From Phytophthora sp. 'mugwort' (Eukaryota > Oomycota > Peronosporomycetes > Peronosporales > Peronosporaceae): a stretch of DNA of 64,000 bases. The notes beneath the pieces are model-generated. The model did no database searches, was not told where the DNA came from, and was given only the letters and a program-made list of their open reading frames with translations. The stretch is taken from contig JAUCEF010000004.1 of the NCBI GenBank assembly GCA_033558025.1, forward strand, positions 310,001-374,000, given 5' to 3'. Both the position numbers and the translations under genes were made by a program. This document shows positions 11,411-24,939 of this stretch, in pieces; within the stretch, counting starts at the first letter, position 1; each line of letters begins with the position of its first letter.

Positions 11411-12058
11411 GGTCCATTTTGCATTGCACTTTTGCACCGCCAACTATCCGCTATCGCCGCCTTCCCACGCCTATGCACTGCTGTGAGCCCGTTGGAGCCT
11501 GCATCGGATGCCTTCGCCATCCCCGCGTACACTACGCGTAGTTTGACCCACATATCTGTGGTTTCGCCACGAATTCTGTTTGTTCACGTCACCTGATCAA
11601 AGCTGCGCTTGTTCCCCACTGGGCTATTTGCTACGACGGAAGGGTAGCTGCAGCGGATCAATACAGTGCATTCGGGCTGCAGTAGGGACAAAAAAAGTCG
11701 CGCCACAGCTTTTCCCGGCAAAACACGGCGTAGTCTGGCAACATTGATGCGCGGCAAGACGGTCCTCGTAGCTGATGTTTATCTACCACGCTGCGGTCTC
11801 GAGGGGTCTACGCGCCACCGAGAACTAGTAAGCCCCGCCGGGAGTAGATGCGCGTACAGTGGGGGATGTCGTGGGCCGTAAGTCAGTCTCGGATTGATCT
11901 CACTGTTGTGATATTGGAGTGGGTTGATGCGATGCGAGAGGGTATGATACCGAGGCGGGCATTCGATGAGTGCTGATAGGGAAGATATCTGTCTGGTTGT
12001 GCCGTAAACGGTAGCGCAAGCGTCTTATTATTCGGGTAAATGTGTTCGTGTTTCGAGT

Positions 12059-12131
12059 GTCGGTGTCGTCTAGTGGTTAGGACGTGAGCTTAACACGCTC
12101 AAGATCGAGGGTTCGATCCCCTCCTCCGATA
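12059..12131 (+). tRNA. tRNA-Val(AAC), unit 11
   Basis: Common sequence; opens a homogeneous block (units 11-17) with ACCATTAG and ATGTCGTGG markers. Confidence 0.96.
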
Positions 12132-12496
12132 TCTTCTTATGTTGCCACTAAGCTGTACGCGAAATTGTTTAGCTAACTCCGGGCCAACTGGACTCACTAC
12201 CCGCCCTCTGTTTCCGACACCACACGTAGCCGAACCGTGGCGTGGTTCCAGCAGCGCAGCGAGTTGTCCCCTGACCTAGAAGGCACCGATTCGGTTGAAG
12301 ACACACATAGGGGAGTAGGAGGCAACGCTTCGGTGAGAAGGTATGGGGCGGTGGTAGAGTCGCTAGGTTGGCAAACTACGGTGCGGACGACCATTAGTGT
12401 GGTCCATGGCGGCGTATGTTGTGTAGAATGCTAGTAGGAATGTCTTGAAATGTATGGCGAATGTGGTGAAGAAGTGAATTTGTTTCGTATTTTAAT

Positions 12497-12577
12497 GACA
12501 GCTTGGCCGAGTGGTTAAGGCGATAGACTAGAAATCTATTGGGGTAACCCGCGTGAGTTCAAATCTCACAGCTGTCG
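12497..12577 (+). tRNA. tRNA-Ser(AGA), unit 11
   Basis: Common sequence. Confidence 0.96.
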
Positions 12578-13222
12578 GGTCCATTTTGCATTGCACTTTT
12601 GCACCGCCAACTATCCGCTATCGCCGCCTTCCCACGCCTATGCACTGCTGTGAGCCCGTTGGAGCCTGCATCGGATGCCTTCGCCATCCCCGCGTACACT
12701 ACGCGTAGTTTGACCCACATATCTGTGGTTTCGCCACGAATTCTGTTTGTTCACGTCACCTGATCAAAGCTGCGCTTGTTCCCCACTGGGCTATTTGCTA
12801 CGACGGAAGGGTAGCTGCAGCGGATCAATACAGTGCATTCGGGCTGCAGTAGGGACAAAAAAAGTCGCGCCACAGCTTTTCCCGGCAAAACACGGCGTAG
12901 TCTGGCAACATTGATGCGCGGCAAGACGGTCCTCGTAGCTGATGTTTATCTACCACGCTGCGGTCTCGAGGGGTCTACGCGCCACCGAGAACTAGTAAGC
13001 CCCGCCGGGAGTAGATGCGCGTACAGTGGGGGATGTCGTGGGCCGTAAGTCAGTCTCGGATTGATCTCACTGTTGTGATATTGGAGTGGGTTGATGCGAT
13101 GCGAGAGGGTATGATACCGAGGCGGGCATTCGATGAGTGCTGATAGGGAAGATATCTGTCTGGTTGTGCCGTAAACGGTAGCGCAAGCGTCTTATTCGGG
13201 TAAGTGTGTTCGTGTTTCGAGT

Positions 13223-13295
13223 GTCGGTGTCGTCTAGTGGTTAGGACGTGAGCTTAACACGCTCAAGATCGAGGGTTCGATCCCCTCCTCCGATA
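13223..13295 (+). tRNA. tRNA-Val(AAC), unit 12
   Basis: Common sequence. Confidence 0.96.
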
Positions 13296-13660
13296 TCTTC
13301 TTATGTTGCCACTAAGCTGTACGCGAAATTGTTTAGCTAACTCCGGGCCAACTGGACTCACTACCCGCCCTCTGTTTCCGACACCACACGTAGCCGAACC
13401 GTGGCGTGGTTCCAGCAGCGCAGCGAGTTGTCCCCTGACCTAGAAGGCACCGATTCGGTTGAAGACACACATAGGGGAGTAGGAGGCAACGCTTCGGTGA
13501 GAAGGTATGGGGCGGTGGTAGAGTCGCTAGGTTGGCAAACTACGGTGCGGACGACCATTAGTGTGGTCCATGGCGGCGTATGTTGTGTAGAATGCTAGTA
13601 GGAATGTCTTGAAATGTATGGCGAATGTGGTGAAGAAGTGAATTTGTTTCGTATTTTAAT

Positions 13661-13741
13661 GACAGCTTGGCCGAGTGGTTAAGGCGATAGACTAGAAATC
13701 TATTGGGGTAACCCGCGTGAGTTCAAATCTCACAGCTGTCG
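13661..13741 (+). tRNA. tRNA-Ser(AGA), unit 12
   Basis: Common sequence. Confidence 0.96.
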
Positions 13742-14386
13742 GGTCCATTTTGCATTGCACTTTTGCACCGCCAACTATCCGCTATCGCCGCCTTCCCACG
13801 CCTATGCACTGCTGTGAGCCCGTTGGAGCCTGCATCGGATGCCTTCGCCATCCCCGCGTACACTACGCGTAGTTTGACCCACATATCTGTGGTTTCGCCA
13901 CGAATTCTGTTTGTTCACGTCACCTGATCAAAGCTGCGCTTGTTCCCCACTGGGCTATTTGCTACGACGGAAGGGTAGCTGCAGCGGATCAATACAGTGC
14001 ATTCGGGCTGCAGTAGGGACAAAAAAAGTCGCGCCACAGCTTTTCCCGGCAAAACACGGCGTAGTCTGGCAACATTGATGCGCGGCAAGACGGTCCTCGT
14101 AGCTGATGTTTATCTACCACGCTGCGGTCTCGAGGGGTCTACGCGCCACCGAGAACTAGTAAGCCCCGCCGGGAGTAGATGCGCGTACAGTGGGGGATGT
14201 CGTGGGCCGTAAGTCAGTCTCGGATTGATCTCACTGTTGTGATATTGGAGTGGGTTGATGCGATGCGAGAGGGTATGATACCGAGGCGGGCATTCGATGA
14301 GTGCTGATAGGGAAGATATCTGTCTGGTTGTGCCGTAAACGGTAGCGCAAGCGTCTTATTCGGGTAAGTGTGTTCGTGTTTCGAGT

Positions 14387-14459
14387 GTCGGTGTCGTCTA
14401 GTGGTTAGGACGTGAGCTTAACACGCTCAAGATCGAGGGTTCGATCCCCTCCTCCGATA
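14387..14459 (+). tRNA. tRNA-Val(AAC), unit 13
   Basis: Common sequence. Confidence 0.96.
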
Positions 14460-14824
14460 TCTTCTTATGTTGCCACTAAGCTGTACGCGAAATTGTTTAG
14501 CTAACTCCGGGCCAACTGGACTCACTACCCGCCCTCTGTTTCCGACACCACACGTAGCCGAACCGTGGCGTGGTTCCAGCAGCGCAGCGAGTTGTCCCCT
14601 GACCTAGAAGGCACCGATTCGGTTGAAGACACACATAGGGGAGTAGGAGGCAACGCTTCGGTGAGAAGGTATGGGGCGGTGGTAGAGTCGCTAGGTTGGC
14701 AAACTACGGTGCGGACGACCATTAGTGTGGTCCATGGCGGCGTATGTTGTGTAGAATGCTAGTAGGAATGTCTTGAAATGTATGGCGAATGTGGTGAAGA
14801 AGTGAATTTGTTTCGTATTTTAAT

Positions 14825-14905
14825 GACAGCTTGGCCGAGTGGTTAAGGCGATAGACTAGAAATCTATTGGGGTAACCCGCGTGAGTTCAAATCTCACAGC
14901 TGTCG
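14825..14905 (+). tRNA. tRNA-Ser(AGA), unit 13
   Basis: Common sequence. Confidence 0.96.
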
Positions 14906-15550
14906 GGTCCATTTTGCATTGCACTTTTGCACCGCCAACTATCCGCTATCGCCGCCTTCCCACGCCTATGCACTGCTGTGAGCCCGTTGGAGCCTGCATC
15001 GGATGCCTTCGCCATCCCCGCGTACACTACGCGTAGTTTGACCCACATATCTGTGGTTTCGCCACGAATTCTGTTTGTTCACGTCACCTGATCAAAGCTG
15101 CGCTTGTTCCCCACTGGGCTATTTGCTACGACGGAAGGGTAGCTGCAGCGGATCAATACAGTGCATTCGGGCTGCAGTAGGGACAAAAAAAGTCGCGCCA
15201 CAGCTTTTCCCGGCAAAACACGGCGTAGTCTGGCAACATTGATGCGCGGCAAGACGGTCCTCGTAGCTGATGTTTATCTACCACGCTGCGGTCTCGAGGG
15301 GTCTACGCGCCACCGAGAACTAGTAAGCCCCGCCGGGAGTAGATGCGCGTACAGTGGGGGATGTCGTGGGCCGTAAGTCAGTCTCGGATTGATCTCACTG
15401 TTGTGATATTGGAGTGGGTTGATGCGATGCGAGAGGGTATGATACCGAGGCGGGCATTCGATGAGTGCTGATAGGGAAGATATCTGTCTGGTTGTGCCGT
15501 AAACGGTAGCGCAAGCGTCTTATTCGGGTAAGTGTGTTCGTGTTTCGAGT

Positions 15551-15623
15551 GTCGGTGTCGTCTAGTGGTTAGGACGTGAGCTTAACACGCTCAAGATCGA
15601 GGGTTCGATCCCCTCCTCCGATA
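15551..15623 (+). tRNA. tRNA-Val(AAC), unit 14
   Basis: Common sequence. Confidence 0.96.
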
Positions 15624-15988
15624 TCTTCTTATGTTGCCACTAAGCTGTACGCGAAATTGTTTAGCTAACTCCGGGCCAACTGGACTCACTACCCGCCCTC
15701 TGTTTCCGACACCACACGTAGCCGAACCGTGGCGTGGTTCCAGCAGCGCAGCGAGTTGTCCCCTGACCTAGAAGGCACCGATTCGGTTGAAGACACACAT
15801 AGGGGAGTAGGAGGCAACGCTTCGGTGAGAAGGTATGGGGCGGTGGTAGAGTCGCTAGGTTGGCAAACTACGGTGCGGACGACCATTAGTGTGGTCCATG
15901 GCGGCGTATGTTGTGTAGAATGCTAGTAGGAATGTCTTGAAATGTATGGCGAATGTGGTGAAGAAGTGAATTTGTTTCGTATTTTAAT

Positions 15989-16069
15989 GACAGCTTGGCC
16001 GAGTGGTTAAGGCGATAGACTAGAAATCTATTGGGGTAACCCGCGTGAGTTCAAATCTCACAGCTGTCG
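15989..16069 (+). tRNA. tRNA-Ser(AGA), unit 14
   Basis: Common sequence; its spacer has GTGAAATTGG (about 16,568), shared only with unit 15. Confidence 0.96.
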
Positions 16070-16714
16070 GGTCCATTTTGCATTGCACTTTTGCACCGCC
16101 AACTATCCGCTATCGCCGCCTTCCCACGCCTATGCACTGCTGTGAGCCCGTTGGAGCCTGCATCGGATGCCTTCGCCATCCCCGCGTACACTACGCGTAG
16201 TTTGACCCACATATCTGTGGTTTCGCCACGAATTCTGTTTGTTCACGTCACCTGATCAAAGCTGCGCTTGTTCCCCACTGGGCTATTTGCTACGACGGAA
16301 GGGTAGCTGCAGCGGATCAATACAGTGCATTCGGGCTGCAGTAGGGACAAAAAAAGTCGCGCCACAGCTTTTCCCGGCAAAACACGGCGTAGTCTGGCAA
16401 CATTGATGCGCGGCAAGACGGTCCTCGTAGCTGATGTTTATCTACCACGCTGCGGTCTCGAGGGGTCTACGCGCCACCGAGAACTAGTAAGCCCCGCCGG
16501 GAGTAGATGCGCGTACAGTGGGGGATGTCGTGGGCCGTAAGTCAGTCTCGGATTGATCTCACTGTTGTGAAATTGGAGTGGGTTGATGCGATGCGAGAGG
16601 GTATGATACCGAGGCGGGCATTCGATGAGTGCTGATAGGGAAGATATCTGTCTGGTTGTGCCGTAAACGGTAGCGCAAGCGTCTTATTCGGGTAAGTGTG
16701 TTCGTGTTTCGAGT

Positions 16715-16787
16715 GTCGGTGTCGTCTAGTGGTTAGGACGTGAGCTTAACACGCTCAAGATCGAGGGTTCGATCCCCTCCTCCGATA
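16715..16787 (+). tRNA. tRNA-Val(AAC), unit 15
   Basis: Common sequence. Confidence 0.96.
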
Positions 16788-17152
16788 TCTTCTTATGTTG
16801 CCACTAAGCTGTACGCGAAATTGTTTAGCTAACTCCGGGCCAACTGGACTCACTACCCGCCCTCTGTTTCCGACACCACACGTAGCCGAACCGTGGCGTG
16901 GTTCCAGCAGCGCAGCGAGTTGTCCCCTGACCTAGAAGGCACCGATTCGGTTGAAGACACACATAGGGGAGTAGGAGGCAACGCTTCGGTGAGAAGGTAT
17001 GGGGCGGTGGTAGAGTCGCTAGGTTGGCAAACTACGGTGCGGACGACCATTAGTGTGGTCCATGGCGGCGTATGTTGTGTAGAATGCTAGTAGGAATGTC
17101 TTGAAATGTATGGCGAATGTGGTGAAGAAGTGAATTTGTTTCGTATTTTAAT

Positions 17153-17233
17153 GACAGCTTGGCCGAGTGGTTAAGGCGATAGACTAGAAATCTATTGGGG
17201 TAACCCGCGTGAGTTCAAATCTCACAGCTGTCG
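17153..17233 (+). tRNA. tRNA-Ser(AGA), unit 15
   Basis: Common sequence; its spacer has the GTGAAATTGG variant at about 17,732. Confidence 0.96.
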
Positions 17234-17878
17234 GGTCCATTTTGCATTGCACTTTTGCACCGCCAACTATCCGCTATCGCCGCCTTCCCACGCCTATGCA
17301 CTGCTGTGAGCCCGTTGGAGCCTGCATCGGATGCCTTCGCCATCCCCGCGTACACTACGCGTAGTTTGACCCACATATCTGTGGTTTCGCCACGAATTCT
17401 GTTTGTTCACGTCACCTGATCAAAGCTGCGCTTGTTCCCCACTGGGCTATTTGCTACGACGGAAGGGTAGCTGCAGCGGATCAATACAGTGCATTCGGGC
17501 TGCAGTAGGGACAAAAAAAGTCGCGCCACAGCTTTTCCCGGCAAAACACGGCGTAGTCTGGCAACATTGATGCGCGGCAAGACGGTCCTCGTAGCTGATG
17601 TTTATCTACCACGCTGCGGTCTCGAGGGGTCTACGCGCCACCGAGAACTAGTAAGCCCCGCCGGGAGTAGATGCGCGTACAGTGGGGGATGTCGTGGGCC
17701 GTAAGTCAGTCTCGGATTGATCTCACTGTTGTGAAATTGGAGTGGGTTGATGCGATGCGAGAGGGTATGATACCGAGGCGGGCATTCGATGAGTGCTGAT
17801 AGGGAAGATATCTGTCTGGTTGTGCCGTAAACGGTAGCGCAAGCGTCTTATTCGGGTAAGTGTGTTCGTGTTTCGAGT

Positions 17879-17951
17879 GTCGGTGTCGTCTAGTGGTTAG
17901 GACGTGAGCTTAACACGCTCAAGATCGAGGGTTCGATCCCCTCCTCCGATA
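17879..17951 (+). tRNA. tRNA-Val(AAC), unit 16
   Basis: Common sequence. Confidence 0.96.
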
Positions 17952-18316
17952 TCTTCTTATGTTGCCACTAAGCTGTACGCGAAATTGTTTAGCTAACTCC
18001 GGGCCAACTGGACTCACTACCCGCCCTCTGTTTCCGACACCACACGTAGCCGAACCGTGGCGTGGTTCCAGCAGCGCAGCGAGTTGTCCCCTGACCTAGA
18101 AGGCACCGATTCGGTTGAAGACACACATAGGGGAGTAGGAGGCAACGCTTCGGTGAGAAGGTATGGGGCGGTGGTAGAGTCGCTAGGTTGGCAAACTACG
18201 GTGCGGACGACCATTAGTGTGGTCCATGGCGGCGTATGTTGTGTAGAATGCTAGTAGGAATGTCTTGAAATGTATGGCGAATGTGGTGAAGAAGTGAATT
18301 TGTTTCGTATTTTAAT

Positions 18317-18397
18317 GACAGCTTGGCCGAGTGGTTAAGGCGATAGACTAGAAATCTATTGGGGTAACCCGCGTGAGTTCAAATCTCACAGCTGTCG
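18317..18397 (+). tRNA. tRNA-Ser(AGA), unit 16
   Basis: Common sequence. Confidence 0.96.
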
Positions 18398-19042
18398 GGT
18401 CCATTTTGCATTGCACTTTTGCACCGCCAACTATCCGCTATCGCCGCCTTCCCACGCCTATGCACTGCTGTGAGCCCGTTGGAGCCTGCATCGGATGCCT
18501 TCGCCATCCCCGCGTACACTACGCGTAGTTTGACCCACATATCTGTGGTTTCGCCACGAATTCTGTTTGTTCACGTCACCTGATCAAAGCTGCGCTTGTT
18601 CCCCACTGGGCTATTTGCTACGACGGAAGGGTAGCTGCAGCGGATCAATACAGTGCATTCGGGCTGCAGTAGGGACAAAAAAAGTCGCGCCACAGCTTTT
18701 CCCGGCAAAACACGGCGTAGTCTGGCAACATTGATGCGCGGCAAGACGGTCCTCGTAGCTGATGTTTATCTACCACGCTGCGGTCTCGAGGGGTCTACGC
18801 GCCACCGAGAACTAGTAAGCCCCGCCGGGAGTAGATGCGCGTACAGTGGGGGATGTCGTGGGCCGTAAGTCAGTCTCGGATTGATCTCACTGTTGTGATA
18901 TTGGAGTGGGTTGATGCGATGCGAGAGGGTATGATACCGAGGCGGGCATTCGATGAGTGCTGATAGGGAAGATATCTGTCTGGTTGTGCCGTAAACGGTA
19001 GCGCAAGCGTCTTATTCGGGTAAGTGTGTTCGTGTTTCGAGT

Positions 19043-19115
19043 GTCGGTGTCGTCTAGTGGTTAGGACGTGAGCTTAACACGCTCAAGATCGAGGGTTCGA
19101 TCCCCTCCTCCGATA
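19043..19115 (+). tRNA. tRNA-Val(AAC), unit 17
   Basis: Common sequence; the spacer behind it lacks two C at about 19,253. Confidence 0.96.
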
Positions 19116-19478
19116 TCTTCTTATGTTGCCACTAAGCTGTACGCGAAATTGTTTAGCTAACTCCGGGCCAACTGGACTCACTACCCGCCCTCTGTTTCCG
19201 ACACCACACGTAGCCGAACCGTGGCGTGGTTCCAGCAGCGCAGCGAGTTGTCCTGACCTAGAAGGCACCGATTCGGTTGAAGACACACATAGGGGAGTAG
19301 GAGGCAACGCTTCGGTGAGAAGGTATGGGGCGGTGGTAGAGTCGCTAGGTTGGCAAACTACGGTGCGGACGACCATTAGTGTGGTCCATGGCGGCGTATG
19401 TTGTGTAGAATGCTAGTAGGAATGTCTTGAAATGTATGGCGAATGTGGTGAAGAAGTGAATTTGTTTCGTATTTTAAT

Positions 19479-19559
19479 GACAGCTTGGCCGAGTGGTTAA
19501 GGCGATAGACTAGAAATCTATTGGGGTAACCCGCGTGAGTTCAAATCTCACAGCTGTCG
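19479..19559 (+). tRNA. tRNA-Ser(AGA), unit 17
   Basis: Common sequence. Confidence 0.96.
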
Positions 19560-20204
19560 GGTCCATTTTGCATTGCACTTTTGCACCGCCAACTATCCGC
19601 TATCGCCGCCTTCCCACGCCTATGCACTGCTGTGAGCCCGTTGGAGCCTGCATCGGATGCCTTCGCCATCCCCGCGTACACTACGCGTAGTTTGACCCAC
19701 ATATCTGTGGTTTCGCCACGAATTCTGTTTGTTCACGTCACCTGATCAAAGCTGCGCTTGTTCCCCACTGGGCTATTTGCTACGACGGAAGGGTAGCTGC
19801 AGCGGATCAATACAGTGCATTCGGGCTGCAGTAGGGACAAAAAAAGTCGCGCCACAGCTTTTCCCGGCAAAACACGGCGTAGTCTGGCAACATTGATGCG
19901 CGGCAAGACGGTCCTCGTAGCTGATGTTTATCTACCACGCTGCGGTCTCGAGGGGTCTACGCGCCACCGAGAACTAGTAAGCCCCGCCGGGAGTAGATGC
20001 GCGTACAGTGGGGGATGTCGTGGGCCGTAAGTCAGTCTCGGATTGATCTCACTGTTGTGATATTGGAGTGGGTTGATGCGATGCGAGAGGGTATGATACC
20101 GAGGCGGGCATTCGATGAGTGCTGATAGGGAAGATATCTGTCTGGTTGTGCCGTAAACGGTAGCGCAAGCGTCTTATTCGGGTAAGTGTGTTCGTGTTTC
20201 GAGT

Positions 20205-20277
20205 GTCGGTGTCGTCTAGTGGTTAGGACGTGAGCTTAACACGCTCAAGATCGAGGGTTCGATCCCCTCCTCCGATA
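20205..20277 (+). tRNA. tRNA-Val(AAC), unit 18
   Basis: Common sequence. Confidence 0.96.
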
Positions 20278-20642
20278 TCTTCTTATGTTGCCACTAAGCT
20301 GTACGCGAAATTGTTTAGCTAACTCCGGGCCAACTGGACTCACTACCCGCCCTCTGTTTCCGACACCACACGTAGCCGAACCGTGGCGTGGTTCCAGCAG
20401 CGCAGCGAGTTGTCCCCTGACCTAGAAGGCACCGATTCGGTTGAAGACACACATAGGGGAGTAGGAGGCAACGCTTCGGTGAGAAGGTATGGGGCGGTGG
20501 TAGAGTCGCTAGGTTGGCAAACTACGGTGCGGACGACCATTAGTGTGGTCCATGGCGGCGTATGTTGTGTAGAATGCTAGTAGGAATGTCTTGAAATGTA
20601 TGGCGAATGTGGTGAAGAAGTGAATTTGTTTCGTATTTTAAT

Positions 20643-20723
20643 GACAGCTTGGCCGAGTGGTTAAGGCGATAGACTAGAAATCTATTGGGGTAACCCGCGT
20701 GAGTTCAAATCTCACAGCTGTCG
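20643..20723 (+). tRNA. tRNA-Ser(AGA), unit 18
   Basis: Common sequence; the next spacer returns to the CCCCCC and CTGTCATGG forms. Confidence 0.96.
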
Positions 20724-21372
20724 GGTCCATTTTGCATTGCACTTTTGCACCGCCAACTATCCGCTATCGCCGCCTTCCCACGCCTATGCACTGCTGTGAG
20801 CCCGTTGGAGCCTGCATCGGATGCCTTCGCCATCCCCGCGTACACTACGCGTAGTTTGACCCACATATCTGTGGTTTCGCCACGAATTCTGTTTGTTCAC
20901 GTCACCTGATCAAAGCTGCGCTTGTTCCCCACTGGGCTATTTGCTACGACGGAAGGGTAGCTGCAGCGGACCCCCCAGTACAGTGCATTCGGGCTGCAGT
21001 AGGGACAAAAAAAGTCGCGCCACAGCTTTTCCCGGCAAAACACGGCGTAGTCTGGCAACATTGATGCGCGGCAAGACGGTCCTCGTAGCTGATGTTTATC
21101 TACCACGCTGCGGTCTCGAGGGGTCTACGCGCCACCGAGAACTAGTAAGCCCCGCCGGGAGTAGATGCGCGTACAGTGGGGGCTGTCATGGGCCGTAAGT
21201 CAGTCTCGGATTGATCTCACTGTTGTGATATTGGAGTGGGTTGATGCGATGCGAGAGGGTATGATACCGAGGCGGGCATTCGATGAGTGCTGATAGGGAA
21301 GATATCTGTCTGGTTGTGCCGTAAACGGTAGCGCAAGCGTCTTATTCGGGTAAGTGTGTTCGTGTTTCGAGT

Positions 21373-21445
21373 GTCGGTGTCGTCTAGTGGTTAGGACGTG
21401 AGCTTAACACGCTCAAGATCGAGGGTTCGATCCCCTCCTCCGATA
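21373..21445 (+). tRNA. tRNA-Val(AAC), unit 19
   Basis: Common sequence. Confidence 0.96.
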
Positions 21446-21810
21446 TCTTCTTATGTTGCCACTAAGCTGTACGCGAAATTGTTTAGCTAACTCCGGGCCA
21501 ACTGGACTCACTACCCGCCCTCTGTTTCCGACACCACACGTAGCCGAACCGTGGCGTGGTTCCAGCAGCGCAGCGAGTTGTCCCCTGACCTAGAAGGCAC
21601 CGATTCGGTTGAAGACACACATAGGGGAGTAGGAGGCAACGCTTCGGTGAGAAGGTATGGGGCGGTGGTAGAGTCGCTAGGTTGGCAAACTACGGTGCGG
21701 ACGACCGTTAGTGTGGTCCATGGCGGCGTATGTTGTGTAGAATGCTAGTAGGAATGTCTTGAAATGTATGGCGAATGTGGTGAAGAAGTGAATTTGTTTC
21801 GTATTTTAAT

Positions 21811-21891
21811 GACAGCTTGGCCGAGTGGTTAAGGCGATAGACTAGAAATCTATTGGGGTAACCCGCGTGAGTTCAAATCTCACAGCTGTCG
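21811..21891 (+). tRNA. tRNA-Ser(AGA), unit 19
   Basis: Common sequence; spacer type (CAGCAGG, A6, TTATTATT) equals units 7-8. Confidence 0.96.
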
Positions 21892-22538
21892 GGTCCATTT
21901 TGCATTGCACTTTTGCACCGCCAACTATCCGCTATCGCCGCCTTCCCACGCCTATGCACTGCTGTGAGCCCGTTGGAGCCTGCATCGGATGCCTTCGCCA
22001 TCCCCGCGTACACTACGCGTAGTTTGACCCACATATCTGTGGTTTCGCCACGAATTCTGTTTGTTCACGTCACCTGATCAAAGCTGCGCTTGTTCCCCAC
22101 TGGGCTATTTGCTACGACGGAAGGGTAGCTGCAGCGGATCAATACAGTGCATTCGGGCTGCAGCAGGGACAAAAAAGTCGCGCCACAGCTTTTCCCGGCA
22201 AAACACGGCGTAGTCTGGCAACATTGATGCGCGGCAAGACGGTCCTCGTAGCTGATGTTTATCTACCACGCTGCGGTCTCGAGGGGTCTACGCGCCACCG
22301 AGAACTAGTAAGCCCCGCCGGGAGTAGATGCGCGTACAGTGGGGGCTGTCATGGGCCGTAAGTCAGTCTCGGATTGATCTCACTGTTGTGATATTGGAGT
22401 GGGTTGATGCGATGCGAGAGGGTATGATACCGAGGCGGGCATTCGATGAGTGCTGATAGGGAAGATATCTGTCTGGTTGTGCCGTAAACGGTAGCGCAAG
22501 CGTCTTATTATTCGGGTAAATGTGTTCGTGTTTCGAGT

Positions 22539-22611
22539 GTCGGTGTCGTCTAGTGGTTAGGACGTGAGCTTAACACGCTCAAGATCGAGGGTTCGATCCC
22601 CTCCTCCGATA
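22539..22611 (+). tRNA. tRNA-Val(AAC), unit 20
   Basis: Common sequence. Confidence 0.96.
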
Positions 22612-22976
22612 TCTTCTTATGTTGCCACTAAGCTGTACGCGAAATTGTTTAGCTAACTCCGGGCCAACTGGACTCACTACCCGCCCTCTGTTTCCGACAC
22701 CACACGTAGCCGAACCGTGGCGTGGTTCCAGCAGCGCAGCGAGTTGTCCCCTGACCTAGAAGGCACCGATTCGGTTGAAGACACACATAGGGGAGTAGGA
22801 GGCAACGCTTCGGTGAGAAGGTATGGGGCGGTGGTAGAGTCGCTAGGTTGGCAAACTACGGTGCGGACGACCGTTAGTGTGGTCCATGGCGGCGTATGTT
22901 GTGTAGAATGCTAGTAGGAATGTCTTGAAATGTATGGCGAATGTGGTGAAGAAGTGAATTTGTTTCGTATTTTAAT

Positions 22977-23057
22977 GACAGCTTGGCCGAGTGGTTAAGG
23001 CGATAGACTAGAAATCTATTGGGGTAACCCGCGTGAGTTCAAATCTCACAGCTGTCG
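22977..23057 (+). tRNA. tRNA-Ser(AGA), unit 20
   Basis: Common sequence. Confidence 0.96.
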
Positions 23058-23702
23058 GGTCCATTTTGCATTGCACTTTTGCACCGCCAACTATCCGCTA
23101 TCGCCGCCTTCCCACGCCTATGCACTGCTGTGAGCCCGTTGGAGCCTGCATCGGATGCCTTCGCCATCCCCGCGTACACTACGCGTAGTTTGACCCACAT
23201 ATCTGTGGTTTCGCCACGAATTCTGTTTGTTCACGTCACCTGATCAAAGCTGCGCTTGTTCCCCACTGGGCTATTTGCTACGACGGAAGGGTAGCTGCAG
23301 CGGATCAATACAGTGCATTCGGGCTGCAGTAGGGACAAAAAAAGTCGCGCCACAGCTTTTCCCGGCAAAACACGGCGTAGTCTGGCAACATTGATGCGCG
23401 GCAAGACGGTCCTCGTAGCTGATGTTTATCTACCACGCTGCGGTCTCGAGGGGTCTACGCGCCACCGAGAACTAGTAAGCCCCGCCGGGAGTAGATGCGC
23501 GTACAGTGGGGGCTGTCATGGGCCGTAAGTCAGTCTCGGATTGATCTCACTGTTGTGATATTGGAGTGGGTTGATGCGATGCGAGAGGGTATGATACCGA
23601 GGCGGGCATTCGATGAGTGCTGATAGGGAAGATATCTGTCTGGTTGTGCCGTAAACGGTAGCGCAAGCGTCTTATTCGGGTAAGTGTGTTCGTGTTTCGA
23701 GT

Positions 23703-23775
23703 GTCGGTGTCGTCTAGTGGTTAGGACGTGAGCTTAACACGCTCAAGATCGAGGGTTCGATCCCCTCCTCCGATA
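23703..23775 (+). tRNA. tRNA-Val(AAC), unit 21
   Basis: Common sequence. Confidence 0.96.
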
Positions 23776-24140
23776 TCTTCTTATGTTGCCACTAAGCTGT
23801 ACGCGAAATTGTTTAGCTAACTCCGGGCCAACTGGACTCACTACCCGCCCTCTGTTTCCGACACCACACGTAGCCGAACCGTGGCGTGGTTCCAGCAGCG
23901 CAGCGAGTTGTCCCCTGACCTAGAAGGCACCGATTCGGTTGAAGACACACATAGGGGAGTAGGAGGCAACGCTTCGGTGAGAAGGTATGGGGCGGTGGTA
24001 GAGTCGCTAGGTTGGCAAACTACGGTGCGGACGACCGTTAGTGTGGTCCATGGCGGCGTATGTTGTGTAGAATGCTAGTAGGAATGTCTTGAAATGTATG
24101 GCGAATGTGGTGAAGAAGTGAATTTGTTTCGTATTTTAAT

Positions 24141-24221
24141 GACAGCTTGGCCGAGTGGTTAAGGCGATAGACTAGAAATCTATTGGGGTAACCCGCGTGA
24201 GTTCAAATCTCACAGCTGTCG
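24141..24221 (+). tRNA. tRNA-Ser(AGA), unit 21
   Basis: Common sequence. Confidence 0.96.
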
Positions 24222-24866
24222 GGTCCATTTTGCATTGCACTTTTGCACCGCCAACTATCCGCTATCGCCGCCTTCCCACGCCTATGCACTGCTGTGAGCC
24301 CGTTGGAGCCTGCATCGGATGCCTTCGCCATCCCCGCGTACACTACGCGTAGTTTGACCCACATATCTGTGGTTTCGCCACGAATTCTGTTTGTTCACGT
24401 CACCTGATCAAAGCTGCGCTTGTTCCCCACTGGGCTATTTGCTACGACGGAAGGGTAGCTGCAGCGGATCAATACAGTGCATTCGGGCTGCAGTAGGGAC
24501 AAAAAAAGTCGCGCCACAGCTTTTCCCGGCAAAACACGGCGTAGTCTGGCAACATTGATGCGCGGCAAGACGGTCCTCGTAGCTGATGTTTATCTACCAC
24601 GCTGCGGTCTCGAGGGGTCTACGCGCCACCGAGAACTAGTAAGCCCCGCCGGGAGTAGATGCGCGTACAGTGGGGGCTGTCATGGGCCGTAAGTCAGTCT
24701 CGGATTGATCTCACTGTTGTGATATTGGAGTGGGTTGATGCGATGCGAGAGGGTATGATACCGAGGCGGGCATTCGATGAGTGCTGATAGGGAAGATATC
24801 TGTCTGGTTGTGCCGTAAACGGTAGCGCAAGCGTCTTATTCGGGTAAGTGTGTTCGTGTTTCGAGT

Positions 24867-24939
24867 GTCGGTGTCGTCTAGTGGTTAGGACGTGAGCTTA
24901 ACACGCTCAAGATCGAGGGTTCGATCCCCTCCTCCGATA
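24867..24939 (+). tRNA. tRNA-Val(AAC), unit 22
   Basis: Common sequence. Confidence 0.96.
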